Positions 18,229 through 28,260 of a DNA stretch of 39,474 nt are shown in pieces. Under the pieces are notes generated by a model that ran no database searches, was not told the origin of the DNA, and was given only the letters and a program-made list of their open reading frames with translations. Position 1 is the first letter of the stretch. Each line of letters starts with the position of its first letter. The stretch is taken from NCBI GenBank assembly GCA_025454395.1, contig JALOOM010000038.1, positions 1-39,474 on the forward strand, read 5' to 3'. This DNA comes from Elainella sp. Prado103. GTDB lineage: Bacteria > Cyanobacteriota > Cyanobacteriia > Elainellales > Elainellaceae. The position numbers and the translations under genes were made by a program.

Positions 18229-18981
18229 TTACTTTACCTTGCCAAACCGCCGATCGCGCTGTTGATAGGAGGTTAAGGCCCGATGCAACTCGGCCCGATC
18301 AAAATCCGGCCAGAGCGTATCGGTTACATAGAGTTCAGCATAGGCAACCTGCCAGAGCAGAAAGTTACTAATCCGCATTTCTCCACTGGTGCGAATCATC
18401 AGATCCAGATCGGAAATGCCAGCCGTATAGAGGTGATGCTCAAAAAGGGCTTCATCGATCGCCTCTGGACTGAGGAGTCCGTCTTGCACCTTTTGCGCAA
18501 TGGTACGGCACGCTTGGAGGATTTCCTGCCGCCCTCCGTAGTTGGTGGCGACCGTAAACTGAATACTCCTGTTTTCGCGAGTTTGCTCCATAGATCGCTC
18601 AATTTCACCTTGCAGCGACTTGGGAAGAGCTGACAAATTACCCACAAAGCGAATTTGCACATCCTCTTCCATCATTTCCCGCAGTTCTTGGCGGAGTACC
18701 CGTTCAAACAAGGTCATCAAGAAATCCACTTCCTCGATCGGTCGCCCCCAGTTTTCTGTCGAGAAGGCATAGGCGGTCAGGGCTTGAATCCCCCAGTCTT
18801 TGCAACAGCGCAAAATGTCTTTTAAGGCATCCACTCCCCGACGGTGCCCCATAATTCGGGGCAGTCCTCGCTGTTTGGCCCAGCGACCATTGCCGTCCAT
18901 AATTACCGCCACATGGCGAGGGAGCCGGTCTTGTGCCAAGTCAGCCGGTAATTTTTGCAGGAGGGTGGAATTAACTGTCAT
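18229..18981 (-). CDS. uppS: isoprenyl transferase (undecaprenyl diphosphate synthase family)
   Basis: A 250-residue cis-prenyltransferase, normal length. It condenses isopentenyl diphosphate onto allylic primers to make the polyprenyl carrier for peptidoglycan and other glycans. Residues 25-42 carry [18 protein letters not shown], with the catalytic Asp29. [21 protein letters not shown] and the C-terminal [19 protein letters not shown] and WPDF motifs are all present. Its ATG overlaps the cdaA stop by four bases (ATGA), so translation is probably coupled. It is the last gene of the lysA-cdaA-uppS group. Confidence 0.96.
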   Translation of the reverse strand: MTVNSTLLQKLPADLAQDRLPRHVAVIMDGNGRWAKQRGLPRIMGHRRGVDALKDILRCCKDWGIQALTAYAFSTENWGRPIEEVDFLMTLFERVLRQELREMMEEDVQIRFVGNLSALPKSLQGEIERSMEQTRENRSIQFTVATNYGGRQEILQACRTIAQKVQDGLLSPEAIDEALFEHHLYTAGISDLDLMIRTSGEMRISNFLLWQVAYAELYVTDTLWPDFDRAELHRALTSYQQRDRRFGKVK

Positions 18982-19883
18982 TTTTTCTCCCGAGAAGCTG
19001 ATGATTTAGGTTGAAGCAAGCGAGTCAGCAAGGCCAACGTTCGAGCACCCAACTGACGGCCTAAGACGGTTTCTCGTTCAACCGCAGGCGAGAACCGCTC
19101 TCGCAGCATCTCCCTGAGTTTACTGCTGGTGAGGGGCCGATATAGGGTTCCCCGTTCTGCCAGCGAAATTGACCCCGTTTCTTCGGATACAACCACACAG
19201 ACGCAATTTTCGACCCGTTCTGTAATTCCCATCGCGGCCCGATGCCGGGTGCCCAACTGACGCGATGCTGTGCGCTCAGAGATCGGTAAAATCACTCCGG
19301 CCGCCAAGACTCGCGAACCTCGAATTAAAACAGCGCCATCATGCAGTAAGGTCGAAGTCTGAAAAATGGTTTGCAGCAGCTCCTTCGAAACTTCCGCATT
19401 CAATCTAACACCGGGTACGGAAAAATCTCGTTCATCAATGGGGCGATCGGTTTCCAAAATCAGCAATGCTCCAGTTCGATTTTGGGAAAGCTCTTTGACT
19501 GCATCAACAATCTCATCGATCACGCTATCAGGCTTCGGCACAGCCTCATGGGACGGGCGAAACAACTGGAGAATTTCTCCACGCCCAATTTGCTCCAGCA
19601 GCCGCCGAAACTCACCCTGGAGGATCAGCGCCATGGCAACTGCGGAGCCAATCACAAGTTTTTCTAATACAAAGCTCAAAAACTGGAGTCCGATCGCACT
19701 GCTCACGGCTGAGGCCAGCATTAAACTGATCAACCCGCGTACCATCCATAGGGTGCGGCGTTCACCAATAATTACCAGGATCATATAGGCCAACAGCAGC
19801 ACCAGACCGATGTCGATCACACGGGGCAGCAAGGACCAAGTCCAGCCAAGGTTAATCAGCCATTGCTTTAACTGAGATCCCAT
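18978..19883 (-). CDS. cdaA: membrane diadenylate cyclase CdaA
   Basis: Makes the second messenger c-di-AMP from ATP. With ATG 19883 it has 301 residues: three N-terminal membrane helices ([18 protein letters not shown] and the following two) and a DAC domain with [10 protein letters not shown] and [12 protein letters not shown], the two signature motifs. The frame stays open to 20099, but the extra 72 residues are translated repeats (STARICSTARICSAVR), so the internal start MGSQLKQW is chosen, where homology begins. c-di-AMP controls potassium and osmotic balance and, in cyanobacteria, night survival. Being next to lysA and uppS fits the known link between c-di-AMP and cell-wall homeostasis. 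Confidence 0.94.
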   Translation of the reverse strand: MGSQLKQWLINLGWTWSLLPRVIDIGLVLLLAYMILVIIGERRTLWMVRGLISLMLASAVSSAIGLQFLSFVLEKLVIGSAVAMALILQGEFRRLLEQIGRGEILQLFRPSHEAVPKPDSVIDEIVDAVKELSQNRTGALLILETDRPIDERDFSVPGVRLNAEVSKELLQTIFQTSTLLHDGAVLIRGSRVLAAGVILPISERTASRQLGTRHRAAMGITERVENCVCVVVSEETGSISLAERGTLYRPLTSSKLREMLRERFSPAVERETVLGRQLGARTLALLTRLLQPKSSASREKK

Positions 19884-19913
19884 GTGAGCGACGTTGATGA
19901 CCTTGCGAACAGC

Positions 19914-19949
19914 GGAGCAGATACGGGCAGTGGAGCAGATACGGGCAGT
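19914..19949. repeat. 18-bp tandem duplication upstream of cdaA
   Basis: Two perfect copies of ggagcagatacgggcagt in the cdaA leader, 30 bases before the chosen start. Confidence 0.9.
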
Positions 19950-20012
19950 GGAGGAAATCGTAACAACCGATCGATCGAACCATCTAAAACTCGGTAATGC
20001 TATTGGCCGTGA

Positions 20013-20054
20013 GTCGGCAGTAAGTCGGCAGTAAGTCGGCAGTAAGTCGGCAGT
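20013..20054. repeat. 11-bp tandem repeat, 3.8 copies, between lysA and cdaA
   Basis: Copies of gtcggcagtaa, all perfect, in the spacer between two genes of one probable operon. Confidence 0.92.
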
Positions 20055-20117
20055 CTGCAAGACTAGGAGCAATTTACCAGGGAATGGCGATCGGCTCATC
20101 CATCCCGCTGCTCATTC

Positions 20118-21509
20118 CTAGCCGTGAGATTTGAGGCGCTCAGGTAAGCAATCTTGGCGCACCAGATCGAGATAGGTTTCCCGCTGCAAGATCAGACTGG
20201 CTTCGCCTTGATTCACCAAAACCGCCGCCGGACGGGGTAAGCGGTTATAGTTGGAGGCCATACTGTAGTTGTAGGCTCCAGTCGTCATCACTACCAGCAC
20301 ATCTCCTGCTTCTGTGGCGGGTAGATCGGCTTGTTTAATCACAATATCGCCCGACTCACAGTGCTTCCCTGCCACGGACACGGTTTGGGTCAACGGCGCA
20401 GACATCCGGTTGGCTATAACCGATCGATAGACCGATTGATAGGTGATCGGGCGCGGGTTATCCGACATACCGCCATCCACCGTGACATAGGTGCGAATCC
20501 CAGGAACCTCTTTTTGATTGCCGATCTTGTAAGCCGTGACGCAGGCTGGCCCAATCAGAGAACGACCCGGCTCTGCAATCAGCTTGGGTAGGGCGAGATT
20601 CTGGCTCTGGCAAGCTGTCACAATGCCCTCACAGATCACTTTGGCCCAAGCGGCAATGCTCGGTGGATCATCCGACTCGGTATAACGGATGCCCAAGCCA
20701 CCGCCAATATCCAATTCCCGGATCGACAAACCATAATGGGCCGCCTTGCCCAACCACTGCACCATCACCCCAGTCAAATCTTGGTGAGCTTGCAGTTCAA
20801 AAATCTGTGAGCCAATGTGAGCATGTAACCCAACGCAATCAAGCTGCGGGTGCTGACTGACAAACTCAAACACCCGATCGAGCTGCACTGGGTCAAAGCC
20901 AAACTTACTATCTAGATGGCCAGTCCGGATATATTCATGGGTGTGACACTCGATGCCAGGAGTCAAGCGTAGCATGATGCGGATCGGTTGTTCAGCGGCA
21001 AGCCCAACCAGAGTCTGCAACTCCAACCAGTTGTCTACCACGATCGTACAACCCGTCTCGATCGCCATCGTTAGCTCTTCGACAGACTTGTTATTGCCAT
21101 GAAAATACATCGTCTCTGCTGACATACCAGCTTGCAAAGCCGTGTAGAGTTCGCCTCCAGAAACCACATCAATGCCCAATCCTTCCGATGCCACGATCGC
21201 ACAAACGGCCAGACAATTCCAGGCTTTGGAAGCATAAATCACCAGAGACTCACCGGGATAATACTGCTGAAACGCCTGACGATATTGACGACAAGCCGTC
21301 CGCAAAGTCTCCTCGTCCAGCACATACAGTGGAGTGCCAAAGCGCTGCACCAGCTCAACAACATCACAGCCACCAATTTCGAGATGGTCTTGGCGGTTGA
21401 CACCGGCCGTTAGGGGCAGCAAAGATTGGTTGGGAGAAGCAGGGTTGTCTGTGGAAACAGGCAAGTATTGGCGACCGGAAGCCGCTACGGTTGTCGGAGT
21501 CGATACCAT
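20118..21509 (-). CDS. lysA: diaminopimelate decarboxylase
   Basis: Converts meso-diaminopimelate to lysine and CO2 with PLP, the last step of lysine synthesis. The protein has 463 residues from ATG 21509. Visible motifs are VIYASKAWNCLAV with the PLP lysine, LGLHAHIGSQIF, IRELDIGGGLGIRY for phosphate binding, LIAEPGRSL, and the C-terminal CESGDIVI and GAYNYSMASNYNRLPRP around the active site. An upstream start at 21566 is possible, but AGGA lies correctly before 21509 and the extra residues are unlike LysA. About 230 bases of repeat-bearing spacer separate it from cdaA. It diverges from rimI. Confidence 0.96.
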   Translation of the reverse strand: MVSTPTTVAASGRQYLPVSTDNPASPNQSLLPLTAGVNRQDHLEIGGCDVVELVQRFGTPLYVLDEETLRTACRQYRQAFQQYYPGESLVIYASKAWNCLAVCAIVASEGLGIDVVSGGELYTALQAGMSAETMYFHGNNKSVEELTMAIETGCTIVVDNWLELQTLVGLAAEQPIRIMLRLTPGIECHTHEYIRTGHLDSKFGFDPVQLDRVFEFVSQHPQLDCVGLHAHIGSQIFELQAHQDLTGVMVQWLGKAAHYGLSIRELDIGGGLGIRYTESDDPPSIAAWAKVICEGIVTACQSQNLALPKLIAEPGRSLIGPACVTAYKIGNQKEVPGIRTYVTVDGGMSDNPRPITYQSVYRSVIANRMSAPLTQTVSVAGKHCESGDIVIKQADLPATEAGDVLVVMTTGAYNYSMASNYNRLPRPAAVLVNQGEASLILQRETYLDLVRQDCLPERLKSHG

Positions 21510-21695
21510 TCGTAAATCCTGTGAAGAAAGGCAACTTGAGCAATTTTGAACAATCAATTCGAACAATCAAACCATCCAGAATGATCAAACAATCCGGAAC
21601 CCTCACTCAGGAGAAGCAACGCCAGCGTCAAATTCCCCCATTTATTAAAGTGTACAATTGAGGGCTGTTCATCCTAATCAGTTTTTGCAGGTTTT

Positions 21696-22322
21696 GTGAA
21701 CTTTCTAGCACTTTGCCCGTTGACCCCTGCCGATGTTGCAGAGGCTGTCCGCCTGGATCAGCGATGTTTGGGCGGTTTATGGACGGCAAGCGGCTATCAA
21801 CGAGAAATTGACAGCCCCAATAGCGATCTGTTGATGTTGCGGGGAGCCCGATCGGCGCATGGCTCCATAAAATCCAGTCTCGAACCGGCTCCGCTGATCG
21901 GACTAGCCTGTAGTTGGGCAATTTTAGACGAAGCTCACATCACGCTGCTGGCGATCGATCCGGCTTACCAACGCCAAGGGCTCGGCTCTCTCCTCCTCTA
22001 TGCCCTGCTGCTGCTGGCTCAACAACGCGGGCTAGCCTGGGCAACGCTGGAGGTGCGGGCTAGCAATCAATCTGCCCTAGCGCTCTATCAGCGGTTTGGC
22101 TTCGAGTCGGTGGGTACCCGCCGCAAATACTACCCTGATGGTGAAGATGCCCTGATTTTATGGCGCAAAGGCTTGCAAGATCCGGAGTTTAGCCCAATCC
22201 TGTCCCGGTGGAAGCAGGTGCTAGGCGATCGGTTACAGCAACATGGCTGGTTGATCCACACCGCTGGAGAGTGGGAGTTCAATCAATCGAGCCCCAAAGC
22301 ACCCTTTCAATGCAATTCGTAA
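21696..22322 (+). CDS. rimI: ribosomal protein N-acetyltransferase RimI-like (GNAT)
   Basis: A 208-residue GNAT enzyme, probably acetylating the N-terminus of ribosomal protein S18 or other substrates with acetyl-CoA. The acetyl-CoA loop is YQRQGLGSLLLYALL (motif A), preceded by EAHITLLAIDP. LEVRASNQSALALYQRFGFESVGTRRKYYPDGEDAL is typical of RimI. It starts with GTG 21696; a weak CAGG lies upstream. The C-terminal 50 residues beyond the GNAT core are unassigned. It diverges from lysA and is followed by clpC after 230 bases, a neighbourhood I believe is common in cyanobacteria. Confidence 0.88.
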   Translation: MNFLALCPLTPADVAEAVRLDQRCLGGLWTASGYQREIDSPNSDLLMLRGARSAHGSIKSSLEPAPLIGLACSWAILDEAHITLLAIDPAYQRQGLGSLLLYALLLLAQQRGLAWATLEVRASNQSALALYQRFGFESVGTRRKYYPDGEDALILWRKGLQDPEFSPILSRWKQVLGDRLQQHGWLIHTAGEWEFNQSSPKAPFQCNS

Positions 22323-22552
22323 CTATCCACTTGACGTGGTCGAGCTTTTTCCGCAAAATTTCCTGTCGGGAGTTTTGTGCGCATTCTCGAAAATTTCCCC
22401 GTAAATGACCTGTTCTTGACTTTGAGCCGGGGGATGATTCGGTTCCCCTTCGGAGATCCCTACCTCGATCCTGCTGTCCGCTGAGAACAGCTTGAGGATT
22501 TTCCTATGCTAAAATCAGCGTACCGGTTCGCACCAGGTGATAAAGGAACGCC
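22323..22552 (+). promoter_or_regulatory. clpC upstream region and leader
   Basis: A TTGACT at 22416 and a TAAAAT at 22510 look promoter-like but are not paired at the usual 17-bp spacing. A hairpin gctgt/acagc lies at 22473-22491 and a GGGG/CCCC pair near 22430-22450, suggesting a structured leader. AAAGGAA precedes the ATG. No certain promoter is assigned. Confidence 0.3.
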
Positions 22553-25027
22553 ATGTTTGAACGCTTCACAGAGAAAGCTATTAAGGTGATTATGCTTGCC
22601 CAGGAAGAGGCTCGTCGCCTGGGGCATAATTTTGTGGGTACCGAGCAGATCCTCCTGGGTCTGATCGGAGAAGGGACGGGTGTCGCCGCCAAAGTGCTCA
22701 AATCGATGGGGGTCAATCTCAAAGATGCTCGCATCGAAGTTGAGAAAATCATCGGGCGGGGATCGGGCTTCGTGGCTGTCGAAATTCCCTTCACCCCTCG
22801 TGCCAAACGTGTATTAGAGCTGTCCCTGGAGGAGGCTCGCCAACTGGGTCATAACTACATCGGAACAGAACATTTATTATTAGGGCTGATTCGCGAAGGC
22901 GAAGGGGTCGCTGCCCGCGTTTTAGAGAATCTGGGGGTTGACCTCTCGAAGGTGAGAACCCAGGTCATTCGAATGCTAGGTGAAACAGCGGAGGTTTCGA
23001 CCGGGGGTAGCCAAGGTCGCACGAAGACCCCCACGCTCGATGAGTTTGGCTCTAACCTGACTCAAATGGCGGCTGAGGGTAAGCTGGATCCAGTGGTGGG
23101 ACGGCAGAAGGAAATTGAGCGGGTGATCCAGATCCTGGGTCGTCGAACCAAAAACAACCCGGTACTGATCGGAGAACCCGGTGTGGGTAAAACTGCGATC
23201 GCTGAAGGGTTAGCGCAACGCATCTCCAATGGCGATATCCCCGACATTCTAGAAGAGAAGCGGGTTGTCACATTAGATATCGGTTTGCTGGTCGCGGGTA
23301 CCAAATATCGCGGCGAGTTTGAAGAGCGTCTGAAAAAAATCATGGATGAGATCCGGCAAGCCGGTAATGTCATTCTGGTGATTGATGAGGTGCATACCCT
23401 GATTGGAGCTGGGGCGGCTGAAGGCGCGATCGATGCAGCCAACATTTTGAAGCCAGCCCTCGCTCGCGGTGAACTTCAGTGTATTGGTGCGACAACGCTG
23501 GATGAATACCGCAAACATATTGAACGAGATGCCGCATTAGAGCGCCGCTTCCAACCCGTGATGGTAGGTGAGCCCTCGGTGCAAGAAACTATCGAGATTC
23601 TGCACGGCTTGCGCGATCGGTATGAGCAGCACCATAAACTCAAAATCTCCGATGAAGCCTTGGAGGCTGCGGCTAAGCTCTCCGATCGCTATATCTCTGA
23701 CCGCTTTCTGCCTGATAAAGCCATCGACCTAATTGACGAGGCAGGTTCGCGGGTACGGCTGATCAACTCCCAGTTGCCACCGGCCGCCAAAGAGCTGGAT
23801 AAAGAGCTGCGTCAGGTGTTGAAAGATAAGGATGATGCCGTTCGTTCTCAGGACTTTGATCGAGCGGGTGAACTGCGCGATCGGGAAATGGAAATTAAGG
23901 CAGAGATTCGTTCGATCGCCCAAAATAAGAAGGCGGAGTCTGCCGATGGCGAAGATCACTCGCCAGTTGTGGGTGAAGATGATATCGCCCAGATTGTTGC
24001 TTCCTGGACAGGCATTCCGGTCAATAAGCTGACGGAATCTGAATCTGAGAAGTTGCTGCATATGGAAGACACCTTGCATCAGCGCATGGTTGGGCAAGAC
24101 GAAGCAGTCAAAGCCATTTCTCGAGCGATCCGACGTGCCAGAGTGGGCTTGAAAAACCCCAATCGGCCGATCGCCAGCTTCATCTTCTCCGGGCCAACCG
24201 GGGTCGGTAAGACTGAACTCGCGAAGTCCCTGGCCTCCTACTTCTTTGGCTCTGAGGAAGCCATGATCCGGCTAGATATGTCGGAATTTATGGAGCGCCA
24301 CACGGTTTCTAAACTGATCGGCTCGCCACCAGGCTATGTCGGCTACAACGAAGGGGGGCAGCTCACGGAAGCAGTGCGTCGCCGTCCTTACACTGTTGTG
24401 CTGTTCGACGAAATCGAAAAGGCGCACCCGGATGTGTTCAACATGCTACTGCAAATCCTGGAAGATGGTCGCTTGACTGATGCCAAGGGACGCACCGTAG
24501 ACTTCAAGAACACCCTGCTGATTATGACCTCCAATATCGGTTCTAAAGTGATCGAGAAAGGCGGCGGCGGGCTGGGCTTTGACTTCGCAGAAAGTGTGGC
24601 AGATGCTCAGTACACCCGGATTCGATCGCTCGTCAATGAAGAGCTGAAGCAATATTTCCGTCCAGAATTCTTGAACCGTCTAGACGAAATCATTGTCTTC
24701 CGTCAGCTCACCAAGGACGAAATTAAGCATATCGGCGATATCTTGCTCAAGGAAGTCTATTCCCGCTTGCAAGAGCAGCATGGCATCACGCTGGAAGTCA
24801 CCGAGAAGTTTAAGGATCGTCTGGTAGAAGAAGGTTATAACCCCAGCTATGGGGCACGTCCAATGCGTCGAGCGATCATGCGCCTGCTAGAAGACTCCTT
24901 GGCGGAAGAAATTCTGTCAGGTCGGGTTAAGTCGGGAGAAACGGCGATCGTAGACATTGGAGAAGAAGGTCAAGTTCAAATCCGAGCTGAGCAGAAGCGT
25001 GAGCTATTGCCTCAAGCCGTTGAATAA
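22553..25027 (+). CDS. clpC: ClpC ATP-dependent Clp protease ATP-binding subunit
   Basis: An 824-residue Hsp100 unfoldase that feeds substrates into ClpP-type proteases. It has two N-terminal Clp repeats (about 1-145), AAA domain 1 with Walker A GEPGVGKT (207-214) and [15 protein letters not shown], a UVR-like coiled middle region ([16 protein letters not shown]), AAA domain 2 with [15 protein letters not shown] and [13 protein letters not shown], a ClpP-contact loop containing LGF, and a C-terminal D2-small domain with [15 protein letters not shown]. Length and motifs are complete. It is essential in cyanobacteria studied. A probable terminator follows at 25094. Confidence 0.97.
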   Translation: MFERFTEKAIKVIMLAQEEARRLGHNFVGTEQILLGLIGEGTGVAAKVLKSMGVNLKDARIEVEKIIGRGSGFVAVEIPFTPRAKRVLELSLEEARQLGHNYIGTEHLLLGLIREGEGVAARVLENLGVDLSKVRTQVIRMLGETAEVSTGGSQGRTKTPTLDEFGSNLTQMAAEGKLDPVVGRQKEIERVIQILGRRTKNNPVLIGEPGVGKTAIAEGLAQRISNGDIPDILEEKRVVTLDIGLLVAGTKYRGEFEERLKKIMDEIRQAGNVILVIDEVHTLIGAGAAEGAIDAANILKPALARGELQCIGATTLDEYRKHIERDAALERRFQPVMVGEPSVQETIEILHGLRDRYEQHHKLKISDEALEAAAKLSDRYISDRFLPDKAIDLIDEAGSRVRLINSQLPPAAKELDKELRQVLKDKDDAVRSQDFDRAGELRDREMEIKAEIRSIAQNKKAESADGEDHSPVVGEDDIAQIVASWTGIPVNKLTESESEKLLHMEDTLHQRMVGQDEAVKAISRAIRRARVGLKNPNRPIASFIFSGPTGVGKTELAKSLASYFFGSEEAMIRLDMSEFMERHTVSKLIGSPPGYVGYNEGGQLTEAVRRRPYTVVLFDEIEKAHPDVFNMLLQILEDGRLTDAKGRTVDFKNTLLIMTSNIGSKVIEKGGGGLGFDFAESVADAQYTRIRSLVNEELKQYFRPEFLNRLDEIIVFRQLTKDEIKHIGDILLKEVYSRLQEQHGITLEVTEKFKDRLVEEGYNPSYGARPMRRAIMRLLEDSLAEEILSGRVKSGETAIVDIGEEGQVQIRAEQKRELLPQAVE

Positions 25028-25093
25028 GTTGCCTTAGGCAGCCGAGTGAATAGACACGGTTAATGGTTCAATTTCTAAGCTTCGGTTCTAATA

Positions 25094-25126
25094 GCGGTGG
25101 TGGTCAAACAGGCTGCCACCGTTTTT
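25094..25126 (+). terminator. probable Rho-independent terminator of clpC
   Basis: gcggtgg pairs with ccaccg around a loop of about 15 bases, immediately followed by TTTTT, 67 bases after the clpC stop. Confidence 0.65.
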
Positions 25127-25241
25127 GCCGTCCACTCCAACGTGTTTATGTTAGACCGGGCTTTCGCGACGGGGTTACGACTTTTCTGCCGCTTTCTGCT
25201 TCCTTTTTGCGTAGATCTGCGAATATTGCGTCCAAATCATA

Positions 25242-25283
25242 GTTGAAGGATTTGGGTTGAAGGATTTGGGTTGAAGGATTTGG
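25242..25283. repeat. 15-bp tandem repeat, 2.8 copies
   Basis: Copies of gttgaaggatttggg in the clpC-ureE spacer. Confidence 0.92.
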
Positions 25284-25414
25284 CATACTCTTCACGGATT
25301 CGATGGATCTCTCCGACAATTCCATCTGTCCACATGACCAAGCAAGAATTGGGAGCCGCGAAGCAAGACAAGAGATAATGATATTGACTGAATCAAGAGA
25401 CCTAGCAGTCTAAC

Positions 25415-25981
25415 ATGCCACTTTACTTTACCGATCGCCTGCCTCCGGATCCCAACCGCTCTGTCCAACAAACCCTTGCACTCACAGCAGAAGAACGAAC
25501 TCGATCGCGCTTTTATTTCCCAACCGAATCGGGAGAAGGGGTTTATCTGCGCCTACCCAGAGGCACTGTTCTGCGGCAAGGTGAGTTGTTGCGATCAGCA
25601 GAAGGGATCTACTTACGAGTGGTTGCGAAGCCCGAACCTGTCATGGTTGTCACAGCAAACTCACCGCTTCTGTTATTACGGGCGGCCTATCATTTAGGAA
25701 ATCGCCATGTTTCCTTAGAAGTCACCCCAGCCTACCTGCAGCTTTCTCCCGATCCGGTTCTCAAAACCATGTTAGAACAGTTGGGACTACAGGTCACAGA
25801 GGCGATCTTGCCCTTTGAGCCAGAGCCGGGGGCCTATGGCAGCCAGATTTCTCAAAACCATTCACATTCTTCTTCTGATCACTATACTCTCCCCTATCAC
25901 CATACCCATAGCCATGATCATGAGCATTACCATGGCAATAATCCTAATTCTGGACATGGCTCGATCGAGTCAATCGAGTAA
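25415..25981 (+). CDS. ureE: urease accessory protein UreE
   Basis: A nickel metallochaperone for urease maturation, 188 residues. The N-terminal domain has [25 protein letters not shown] and [11 protein letters not shown]. The metal-binding domain contains [19 protein letters not shown], with the central His seen in UreE, then [13 protein letters not shown] His-rich tail (about 145-175) would bind several Ni ions. No other urease gene is in the window, so ureE is separated from its partners, which is common in cyanobacteria. No clear ribosome-binding site. It converges on the SLH gene; ccagg/cctgg at 26013-26032 may form a weak hairpin between them. Confidence 0.93.
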   Translation: MPLYFTDRLPPDPNRSVQQTLALTAEERTRSRFYFPTESGEGVYLRLPRGTVLRQGELLRSAEGIYLRVVAKPEPVMVVTANSPLLLLRAAYHLGNRHVSLEVTPAYLQLSPDPVLKTMLEQLGLQVTEAILPFEPEPGAYGSQISQNHSHSSSDHYTLPYHHTHSHDHEHYHGNNPNSGHGSIESIE

Positions 25982-26074
25982 GGAGCCTTGTAGAAATAAC
26001 CTGAGCAGGAGTCCAGGGGCTTAAGTTCCTGGTGACAACCATCAGACTCTCCAAAGTGATCCACTGATGCGTAC

Positions 26075-28171
26075 CTAGACTAGCTCCTGGGTCATAACGC
26101 GACGGACAATTTCAGTCACTTCTGCTGCCATCCGAGCATCGATCTGACGAGCCTCTTCATTGGCATCTCCCGCAGCTTGAGCCCCCAAGAGCGCTAAACT
26201 GACCGATCGCCATATTCCTGGTTTGTTTTTAGCCCGTGGGCGTTGATCAATCCACTGAAAATGGGCCACGTAAGCTAACTCAGTGCGATTTCGACTGTCA
26301 CTTCGCCCAAACCCCAACTTCGAAATGATCACAGGGGCTTCGATCGCACTGGCTAACCCCAGAGTTTCGATCGCCACATCTAGATAGCGGGCAGAATCCG
26401 TTCCCATGGCTCGCACGATCGTCTCCAGACTCTGCCATTGGGCACTGGGCAACCGGGCGGCAGCAGGTAGATGGGAATGCCAGCTCAGCATAGAAACCAT
26501 CCGCACCAAATCATAAGTTGAGATGAAATTATTGCCGGTATGGCTGGTACTGGGTGAATTCAACACCGTTTTTAGATTGGGTTGATGCACCAAGCTGGGT
26601 CGCTCCAATAACGGCGGTTCACCATAACGACCTTGAAACTCCAATGCTCCATTGCCTGTGATCCGTTTAAGCCAGCCGTTCAACTCCGTGGGGGTAAAAA
26701 ATTGCTTGAACATGGCAGCCACTGCATTGGAACTGCCGATCGCCGACTGGTAGCTGACCAGATCTACAGCCAGATTATAGAAACCACTCCCGTTGGCACT
26801 GCCACTCGGAGGTACCAGACAATCCCGAATGTTGACTGACGGAGCCGTTGCATTCAGCTTACTGACGAGGGTTAAGAGGGGAATGATTTTGGTTGTGCTC
26901 CAGAGTTGAACTGGCTGGATCGCATTTTTGCCCAACCAACGCGCCCAGACTTCGCCATTCACCAGGCTACCCACACAAACACAAGCTTGTAGAATGTCGG
27001 AATGAAGGAAATTTAAGCCCGTGGTCTCGATCGCCGGGATCGTGCTATGGAGCGGGTAGGGCTTAAAACTGACCGTAAGGTTGGTACCCGTTTGTACCGC
27101 AGTGGCTCCTAGAGAAACGGTGTTCGTTCCATCAGGCTTTTGCTGCAAGCGAGCCGGAAACTGAGCGAGTTCACCCGCGTAGGCAGAAGATGAATAGCCG
27201 CGATCGAGAAATGCCAACTGGCTGGCATCAAAACCTGCCTCCCGCTTGAGGTAGTCATTGTAAACCTTCTGGCGATCTTTCGCCTGCGCCATGATGAACT
27301 CCACCGGATCGGCATGGATGAGAGACCAGGCAAAGGACGAATCGATCACGCCAGTTTTCATGGTTGGCAACCCATAGAAATTGCAGAATTGAGTCATTGC
27401 CTGTTCCGTCTGCCAGTCATACCGGCCAGTCACCCAATTCCCTGGCGGAAACAGCCGAAATGGAGTCAGCAACACCTGAATATCTCGCATCAGTCGCCCC
27501 GATCCCTGCCAACGCTCAAACGGCACCGTTATATTGGCTGGTATATTGGCTGGAATGTCATAGATGCCTTGTCCCCAAGTGGCATATTGTGGTGGCACCA
27601 CCGACTGACCTGTTGAGTCGATCGATAAACTGCGGCAAAGCATCGCCGCCACTTCCGCCCGGGTTGCATTCTGAGGGGCACGAAACTGTCGCACATCAGG
27701 ATAGTTGACGATGACGCGATCGGATAATGTTGCCGCTGCCACTGCCCAGCGAGTCCAGTCAGGAATCTGGGCTGCATCATCAAAAAAGACCGTCAGTATT
27801 TCATTGATCTGTTCTGGCGGCTTTAGCCCCAACGCTGTTGCCAACACAATTACTGCCTGCATCCGAGGAATGGACTGAGTCGGCTGAAAGGTGCCATCTG
27901 GATAGCCAGAAAACAGTCCCCGTTCGTAAGCCCAAGTGATCGGACGGTAAGCCCAGTCGCTAGAAGGGACATCGGGAAACCCCACCGCAGCCCGCACCAT
28001 CGGCAGCATCGGAAAAGCATTGTTCATTAACACGGTAAACTCAGCACGGGTGATCGTGCCTTCTGGGCGAAAAGTACCGTCGGGATAGCCCCGCACTAGG
28101 TTGCGATCAGCCAGAGCCAGAATACAGTTGGCAGCCCAATGGTTGGTGAGATCGGAAAAGGTGGGTGGCAT
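26075..28171 (-). CDS. SLH-domain protein with peptidoglycan-binding-like and serine-hydrolase-like domains
   Basis: A 698-residue protein. Residues 1-185 hold three S-layer homology repeats (FSDLTNHWA, YPDGTFRPEGTITRAEF, FPDVPSSDWA, YPDGTFQPTQSIPR, ATRAEVAAML). Residues about 222-285 resemble a peptidoglycan-binding helical domain (MRDIQVLLTPF, QTEQAMTQFCNFYGL). The C-terminal half looks like a penicillin-binding/class A beta-lactamase fold: STTK (425-428), SSN (480-482), STYDLVRM (551-558), and KLG (618-620) where K[ST]G is expected. SLH proteins normally act at the cell envelope, yet no signal peptide is encoded. The frame stays open some distance upstream with no ATG/GTG/TTG, and no ribosome-binding site precedes ATG 28171. 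A role in wall remodelling is inferred. Catalytic activity is uncertain because of the KLG change. Confidence 0.78.
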   Translation of the reverse strand: MPPTFSDLTNHWAANCILALADRNLVRGYPDGTFRPEGTITRAEFTVLMNNAFPMLPMVRAAVGFPDVPSSDWAYRPITWAYERGLFSGYPDGTFQPTQSIPRMQAVIVLATALGLKPPEQINEILTVFFDDAAQIPDWTRWAVAAATLSDRVIVNYPDVRQFRAPQNATRAEVAAMLCRSLSIDSTGQSVVPPQYATWGQGIYDIPANIPANITVPFERWQGSGRLMRDIQVLLTPFRLFPPGNWVTGRYDWQTEQAMTQFCNFYGLPTMKTGVIDSSFAWSLIHADPVEFIMAQAKDRQKVYNDYLKREAGFDASQLAFLDRGYSSSAYAGELAQFPARLQQKPDGTNTVSLGATAVQTGTNLTVSFKPYPLHSTIPAIETTGLNFLHSDILQACVCVGSLVNGEVWARWLGKNAIQPVQLWSTTKIIPLLTLVSKLNATAPSVNIRDCLVPPSGSANGSGFYNLAVDLVSYQSAIGSSNAVAAMFKQFFTPTELNGWLKRITGNGALEFQGRYGEPPLLERPSLVHQPNLKTVLNSPSTSHTGNNFISTYDLVRMVSMLSWHSHLPAAARLPSAQWQSLETIVRAMGTDSARYLDVAIETLGLASAIEAPVIISKLGFGRSDSRNRTELAYVAHFQWIDQRPRAKNKPGIWRSVSLALLGAQAAGDANEEARQIDARMAAEVTEIVRRVMTQELV
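27530..27553. repeat. 12-bp in-frame duplication in the SLH protein gene
   Basis: Two perfect copies of tatattggctgg, encoding ANIPANI in the linker after the SLH repeats. Confidence 0.85.
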
Positions 28172-28260
28172 GGGGAGGTAATGGGGGGAGATGAGAGATG
28201 GGAAAGCACCAGGGGATTGGGATGAGATCTGGAGGAGCCAGCGGTGGATGAAGCGTGGCT

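Larger units (their letters stand above)
25028..25414. other. 387-bp spacer without a gene
   Basis: Holds the probable clpC terminator and a 15-bp repeat, then the ureE promoter region. I looked for an NtcA-type GTA(N8)TAC site before ureE and did not find one. Confidence 0.6.

Noticed and set aside
19884-20099. 72-residue N-terminal extension of CdaA
   Set aside because: Encoded by tandem repeats and unlike CdaA. The family start is at 19883.
25284-25414. NtcA-type site before ureE
   Set aside because: No GTA(N8)TAC with a suitable -10 could be found by eye.
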